Shown here: positions 59,689-64,000 of the stretch, piece by piece | How the letters are laid out: each line of letters opens with the position of its first letter | Position numbering within the stretch: the stretch's first letter is position 1 | Assembly: GCF_023715445.1 (NCBI RefSeq) | Contig: NZ_JAMBOD010000005.1 | Span: 124,001 to 188,000 of the forward strand | Direction of reading: 5' to 3' | Source of the DNA: Fictibacillus nanhaiensis | Lineage (GTDB): Bacteria; Bacillota; Bacilli; Bacillales; Fictibacillaceae | DNA: 64,000 bases | Translations under genes and position numbers: made by a program | Notes under the pieces: model-generated | Told to the model about the DNA's origin: nothing | Seen by the model: the letters and a program-made list of their open reading frames with translations, nothing else | Database searches by the model: none

Positions 59689-60963
59689 ATGGTAGAAGTG
59701 AAACTGCATGATATTGGAGAGGGCATGCATGAGGGAGAAGTCATTCACTTTTTTGTAAAAGCGGGGGATACAGTTAAGATTGACCAGCCGCTTGTAGAAG
59801 TGCAAACAGACAAAGTGACGGCAGAACTTCCTTCACCTGCAGCCGGCACCATTAAAGACATTAAGGTAAAAGAAGGGGACGTTGTAACAGTTGGATCTGT
59901 CATTTTAACGATCGAAGCGTCTTCATCCATACAATCGGAGAAAAAAATAGAAGAACCTGCGAACATTGAAGAACAGCCTGTAGTAGATAAGATCGTGGCT
60001 GCACCTAAAAATACAGTCTTTGCAGGAGGCGTCGCAACACTTAACAAGCGTATTCTCGCTGCTCCTTTCACAAGAAAAATAGCCCGTGAAAACGGTGTGG
60101 ATATCGAACAAATCCAAGGATCAGGACCTGGCGGACGTGTTACGGATCAGGACGTTTATAACTTCATCGAAAATGGTTCTGCTACAAAAGCTGAAGAGAA
60201 GACAGGGGGTGCAGCCCCTGAAAGAACGGGTGAAGCTCCATCGTTCACTTCAAAAGATGCGCAAGAGATTCCGTTTAAAGGGCGCAGAAAGCAGATCGCG
60301 AAGAAAATGGTTCAGTCACTTGCAACGATTCCGCATGTTACACATTTTGAAGAAATTGATGTAACAGCTGTAATGGATTTGAAGAAGCAGCTTAAAGCGA
60401 TGGACCCTGAGAATAAGCGCGGAATGAACGTCTCTGTTGCAGCATTTTTCGTAAAAGCGATTCAGATTGCCCTTAAGGACTTCCCGATTTTCAATGCGAA
60501 GCTTGATGAAGAAAAAGAAGTCATCCGTCTTGAGAAAAATGTAAATATCGGAATCGCAACAGATTCTGATGAAGGTTTGATCGTACCAGTCATCTCACAT
60601 GTGGAGCAGCGAAACGTAAGAGACATCGCAGCTGATATGAAGGATAAGATCACTCGTGCGAAAACAAACAAGTTAAAAGGTTCAGATATGATTGGCGGTA
60701 CATTTACGATTTCAAACGTTGGACCGCTTGGATCGATCGCAGCAACACCGATCATCAATCATCCGGAAGTTGCACTGATGGCTTTCCATAAAACGAAGAA
60801 AACACCTGTTGTGGCAGGGAATGAGATTGTCATTCGTTCGATGATGAACGTATCTATGTCCTTTGACCACCGTGTAGCGGATGGCGCAACAGCCGTTATG
60901 TTCACGAACCGTGTAAAAGAACTCATCGAGAACCCTTACTTCATGACACTGGAGCTGATATAA
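59689..60963 (+). CDS. 2-oxoacid dehydrogenase complex E2 (dihydrolipoyl acyltransferase)
   Basis: A 424-residue E2. One lipoyl domain (residues 1-78, with the lipoylated Lys in EVQTDKVTAELPSP), a peripheral-subunit-binding domain (AAPFTRKIARENGVDIEQIQ ... GPGGRVTDQDV, about 122-158), and a catalytic core (from about 195) ending with SFDHRVADGATAVMF (His/Asp about 391-395). It transfers the acyl group to CoA. The ATG at 59689 follows AGGAGGTG by 7 nt. Confidence 0.92.
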   Translation: MVEVKLHDIGEGMHEGEVIHFFVKAGDTVKIDQPLVEVQTDKVTAELPSPAAGTIKDIKVKEGDVVTVGSVILTIEASSSIQSEKKIEEPANIEEQPVVDKIVAAPKNTVFAGGVATLNKRILAAPFTRKIARENGVDIEQIQGSGPGGRVTDQDVYNFIENGSATKAEEKTGGAAPERTGEAPSFTSKDAQEIPFKGRRKQIAKKMVQSLATIPHVTHFEEIDVTAVMDLKKQLKAMDPENKRGMNVSVAAFFVKAIQIALKDFPIFNAKLDEEKEVIRLEKNVNIGIATDSDEGLIVPVISHVEQRNVRDIAADMKDKITRAKTNKLKGSDMIGGTFTISNVGPLGSIAATPIINHPEVALMAFHKTKKTPVVAGNEIVIRSMMNVSMSFDHRVADGATAVMFTNRVKELIENPYFMTLELI

Positions 60964-62397
60964 ATGGTTGTAGGTGATTTTGCAACAAAAAGACAGCTTG
61001 TAATTATAGGAGGCGGACCTGGCGGCTATCATGCTGCTATCCGTGCAGCTCAGCTTGGACTCGAAGTGACGCTGATCGAAAAAGAAAAGCTTGGAGGGGT
61101 GTGCCTTCATAAAGGCTGTATTCCATCAAAGAGCTTAACGCTAACAGCAGCGAACTATTCCGGACTGTCTCAATATAAACATATGGGCATCTCAGTACCT
61201 GAAGCGACATTTGAATATGAAACATTTACAAACTACTATTCTTCTGTAGTAACAGGACTTCAAAAAGGTGTAGAATCGCTCATTAAGGCCAATAAAATCG
61301 AGCACTTAACCGGTTCAGCTTCATTTATGTCAGGTGAGAGAATCGGTATTGATTCAGGCCATCATTTTGAGATGTATGAATTTGAACATGCACTGATTGC
61401 AACAGGAAGCAGCCCGTTATTGCCGAAAGAGGCAAAACTATCAAACCGGGTAATGACCCCTCATACATTATGGGAGCTGCATGAGCTGCCGAAAAGTATG
61501 GTTGTATACGGCGATGATTATTTTGCATTAGAAGCCGCCATGGCTTATAAACAGCTTGGCAGTGAAGTTACTTTAATCACCCCGGCTGACGGGTTTAGCT
61601 TTGACAGCAGTATAGAAAAAGAACTGCTGCGAGTTTTAAAGAAAAATAAGATAAAAGTATTTAAAACTCATGGGTGGGAAAGCGCTGAAGAATCTGAAGG
61701 CTCTGTTACAATAACGTTTACAAAGGATGCAGATGAAAAAGTTTCGTTCGAATCTACACATGTCCTTTATGCAGCAGGCTATTCACCAAACGTTGACGGG
61801 CTTGGACTTGAAGCCCTTCATATTGAGCGTGATGATAACGGATTTATCATTGTAAATGAACATAGCCAGACGAGTGTATCTAATATCTATGCAGCAGGTG
61901 ACTGTACGATTGGCATGAAGCTCGCGTCAAAAGCGATCAAACAAGGGAAAACGGCTGCTGAACATATGGCAGGACAGTCAACAGCCTATAATCTCAGCTT
62001 AGTGCCTTATGTGGTGCATACAAACCCGCCGATCGCGACAGTCGGTTTAACAGAAGAGAAAGCGATGGATGAAGGATATGAGGTCAAAACGGGTCAGTTC
62101 TCTATGAGTGGAAACGGATCTGCTTCTATTCTAGGCCAAAAAGAAGGCCTCGCGAAGATGGTAATGGATGCAAAAACAGATGTGATCCTTGGGATTCATA
62201 TGATGGGAGCAGGTGCAGTTGAAATGATCCAGGCAGGCACTTACGCATTAGAAATGGTTGCTCGTGAGGAAGATCTCGCATATCCAGTATATGCGCATCC
62301 GGCACTAAACGAAGGGTGGCTCGAAGCTATCGAAAGTGCAAGTGGAAAAGCGATTCATGTTCCGCCAGCACGGAAAAAAGAGAAGAGTACAGTTTGA
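60964..62397 (+). CDS. Dihydrolipoyl dehydrogenase (E3)
   Basis: A 477-residue FAD/NAD disulfide reductase. N-terminal FAD motif LVIIGGGPGGYHAAIRAAQL (about 11-30), redox disulfide GGVCLHKGCIPSKS (about 44-57), IYAAGDCTIGMKLA and the C-terminal active-site YAHPALNEGWLEA (His/Glu). It reoxidises the lipoyl group of E2. The ATG follows the E2 stop directly. A full set of E1, E2 and E3 in one operon with an amino acid dehydrogenase is complete for this route. Confidence 0.92.
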   Translation: MVVGDFATKRQLVIIGGGPGGYHAAIRAAQLGLEVTLIEKEKLGGVCLHKGCIPSKSLTLTAANYSGLSQYKHMGISVPEATFEYETFTNYYSSVVTGLQKGVESLIKANKIEHLTGSASFMSGERIGIDSGHHFEMYEFEHALIATGSSPLLPKEAKLSNRVMTPHTLWELHELPKSMVVYGDDYFALEAAMAYKQLGSEVTLITPADGFSFDSSIEKELLRVLKKNKIKVFKTHGWESAEESEGSVTITFTKDADEKVSFESTHVLYAAGYSPNVDGLGLEALHIERDDNGFIIVNEHSQTSVSNIYAAGDCTIGMKLASKAIKQGKTAAEHMAGQSTAYNLSLVPYVVHTNPPIATVGLTEEKAMDEGYEVKTGQFSMSGNGSASILGQKEGLAKMVMDAKTDVILGIHMMGAGAVEMIQAGTYALEMVAREEDLAYPVYAHPALNEGWLEAIESASGKAIHVPPARKKEKSTV

Positions 62398-62404
62398 GAG
62401 TGGT

Positions 62405-62435
62405 AAAGCGGTCTATCTGGACCGCTTTTTCCTTT
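62405..62435 (+). terminator. Terminator of the dehydrogenase complex operon
   Basis: AAAGCGGTC / GACCGCTTT perfect stem with 6-nt loop followed by TTCC. Confidence 0.8.
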
Positions 62436-62444
62436 GAAAAAAAG

Positions 62445-62538
62445 ATAATCCCACGGAAATTGCAATTAATCCCACGTTACAAGAGATAATTCCTGGCTTC
62501 ATTTAAATAATTCCACGTTAATTTACATATAACCACGA
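62445..62538. repeat. Periodic array D, core ATAATCCCACG
   Basis: ATAATCCCACG-like units start at 62445, 62466, 62486, 62507 and 62527 (spacings 21, 20, 21, 20). The core is the reverse complement of array C near 15.5 kb. The rest of the gap to 62723 shows no gene. Confidence 0.8.
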
Positions 62539-62723
62539 AACGACACGAACAGATATATTTCGACAGTCTGTTTATCCTAAAATAATCAACTAACGAAAGT
62601 TACCGAGAATTCACACAAATATCAGGCTATTTCCATTTTCTTTTTTTAGCAACATATATTAAAATGGCGATAAGATAAAATCCGTTTTATAGAGCCGGAT
62701 TACAAAAAAGTGAGGAATGCAGT

Positions 62724-63788
62724 TTGAAGAAACTAGTTTTAACTGGCGGCGGTTCTGCAGGACACGTAACCCCGCATTTAGCATTAATACCGAAATTAGA
62801 AAAAATGGGATGGGACCTGCATTATATAGGTTCTGTTGATGGAATAGAAAAAAGTTTAATAGAAGAAGGAACAAATGTACCGTATTACGGAATTTCAAGC
62901 GGTAAGCTGAGACGCTATTTCGATCTGAAAAATATTAAAGATCCCTTCAAAGTAGCTGCCGGTGTAGCACAAGCTTATTTAAAACTTGGTAAAATCAAGC
63001 CGGATGCAGTTTTTTCAAAAGGGGGATTCGTAGCAGTTCCTGTTGTTATAGCGGCATGGCTGCGTAAAATTCCTGTATACATTCATGAGTCAGATATTAC
63101 GCCAGGTCTTGCAAATAAAATCTCTTCAAAGTTTGCTTCCAAGATTTTTGTTACATTTGATGAAGCGAAAAAGCATTTTGCGGCAGGGCAGGCAATTGTG
63201 ACGGGCTCCCCAATTCGTGACGAGCTTCTACAGGGATCAAAAGAAAATGGTCTTTCATTTTTAGGTTTTAGAAGCCATCTGCCTGTATTAACAATTATGG
63301 GAGGAAGTTTAGGAGCGCGCAAGATCAATGAAGCTGTGCGTGAAGCACTTCCTGAATTGCTCCGTTCGTATCAAATCGTTCATATTTGCGGAAAAGGAAA
63401 CATGGATGAAGGACTGCAGCAAACAGAAGGCTATCGTCAATTTGAGTATATTCAAAAAGAACTGCCGGATGTAGTTGCAGCTACAGACTTTGTGATTTCG
63501 CGTGCTGGTTCCAATAGTATTTTTGAGTGGCTGACACTTAAAATCCCGATGCTGCTAATTCCTCTGACAAGAGCCGCGAGCCGGGGAGACCAGATCTTAA
63601 ATGCACAATCCTTCGAAAAACAAGGATTTTGCCACGTGCTATATGAGGAAGATTTAACGAAAGATACGTTGTTTCAATCATTAAAGGAATTGAAAACTGA
63701 TAAAGAAAACATGCAAAGGAATATGGAAAGCTTTAAAGCCTCTGATAGTGTCGACCTGATTCTACGTACAATCACTGGCGGTAAATAA
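62724..63788 (+). CDS. MurG-type UDP-GlcNAc:undecaprenyl-PP-MurNAc-pentapeptide transferase
   Basis: A 354-residue GT28 glycosyltransferase that makes lipid [20 protein letters not shown] (about 5-22) is the membrane-acceptor Gly loop, and the donor side shows [27 protein letters not shown] and [16 protein letters not shown]. Its surroundings are not a mur/fts cluster, so it may be a second MurG copy. The TTG at 62724 follows GTGAGG by about 8 nt. Confidence 0.88.
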   Translation: MKKLVLTGGGSAGHVTPHLALIPKLEKMGWDLHYIGSVDGIEKSLIEEGTNVPYYGISSGKLRRYFDLKNIKDPFKVAAGVAQAYLKLGKIKPDAVFSKGGFVAVPVVIAAWLRKIPVYIHESDITPGLANKISSKFASKIFVTFDEAKKHFAAGQAIVTGSPIRDELLQGSKENGLSFLGFRSHLPVLTIMGGSLGARKINEAVREALPELLRSYQIVHICGKGNMDEGLQQTEGYRQFEYIQKELPDVVAATDFVISRAGSNSIFEWLTLKIPMLLIPLTRAASRGDQILNAQSFEKQGFCHVLYEEDLTKDTLFQSLKELKTDKENMQRNMESFKASDSVDLILRTITGGK

Positions 63789-63797
63789 ATGATTTGA

Positions 63798-63840
63798 GAA
63801 TTGAAGGGGGTCTGTCCCCGGGACAGACCCCCTTCAATTC
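63798..63840. repeat. 43-bp near-perfect palindrome
   Basis: Two 21-bp arms around a single C at 63819: left arm GAATTGAAGGGGGTCTGTCC(C), right arm its exact complement. There is no T tract, so it is not a standard terminator. Placed 10 bp after the murG-like gene. Confidence 0.85.
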
Positions 63841-63886
63841 ATACACAATTTACACAACAACATATAAAGACGGAGATGAGATAAAG

Positions 63887-64000
63887 ATGCTTCCTAGCCC
63901 TGCATTACCCAGAGAACAAACCCCTGCTTTTTGGAAAAAGGGGTTACAAGCTGGACTGCCGATTGCAATCGGGTATATGCCTGTTGCGTTCACGTTTGGC
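63887..64000 (+). CDS. azlC: AzlC family branched-chain amino acid export protein (partial, cut by window end)
   Basis: The first 38 codons: MLPSPALPREQTPAFWKKGL then QAGLPIAIGYMPVAFTFG. The end matches the first conserved helix of AzlC (GLxxGLPIxxGYxPxxxxFG). GGAGATGAG lies before the ATG. AzlC with AzlD exports branched-chain amino acids and analogues; azlD would be expected just to the right. Confidence 0.8.
   Translation, partial: MLPSPALPREQTPAFWKKGLQAGLPIAIGYMPVAFTFG

Overview
The window is a chromosomal segment of a Gram-positive, spore-forming Bacillaceae bacterium of moderate to low GC. Gene order follows the Bacillus subtilis yhaH-trpP-serC-hit-ecsAB(C) and hmoB(yhgC)-pbpF-hemEHY-yhgD-yhgE neighbourhoods, plus yhfI-lplJ. 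Ribosome binding sites are strong (GGAGG type), TTG and GTG starts are frequent, and most operons end in rho-independent terminators. A Fictibacillus-like organism would fit, but species cannot be fixed from this sequence. No rRNA, tRNA, CRISPR array, phage or transposase gene was seen.

Layout: 1-9.2 kb is the core block (YtxH protein, DUF1232 protein, TRAP-controlled trpP, serC, hit, a PCYCGC lipoprotein, ecsAB, an FAD oxidase, ecsC). 9.5-15.1 kb carries a ferritin-like protein and a DUF3243 protein (divergent, each with a SigB-like promoter), a PAP2 phosphatase, a lipid kinase, hmoB and pbpF. 15.7-18.9 kb is a secreted M36 metallopeptidase lying between inverted copies of an interspersed repeat. 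19.5-27.2 kb is hemEHY, a KinB-like kinase, yhgD and yhgE. 27.4-38.3 kb holds an OpuF-type osmolyte transporter, an orphan amino-acid ATPase, a LacI-controlled sugar ABC transporter, ymaF, yhfI and lplJ.

38.7-62.4 kb reads as one aromatic catabolic island. It has phenylacetate-CoA ligase, the PaaABCD epoxidase, isomerase, hydratases, aldehyde dehydrogenase, PaaH, PaaJ and a PaaX regulator. Downstream are an NSS amino-acid transporter and an operon of a phenylalanine-dehydrogenase-like enzyme followed by a complete 2-oxoacid dehydrogenase complex (E1 alpha, E1 beta, E2, E3). My inference is a route phenylalanine -> phenylpyruvate -> phenylacetyl-CoA -> paa beta-oxidation, with perfect cre (CcpA) sites in front of both operons. 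The window ends with a MurG-type glycosyltransferase and the start of azlC.

Two observations stand out. First, a peroxiredoxin-like gene at 54652-55233 has an in-frame TGA exactly where the first cysteine of a CxxC motif should be, followed by a bacterial SECIS-like hairpin: a probable SelL-type selenoprotein. Second, seven intergenic regions carry short degenerate arrays with different core motifs but the same 20-21 bp period; three of them end in the same ~37-bp hairpin module.
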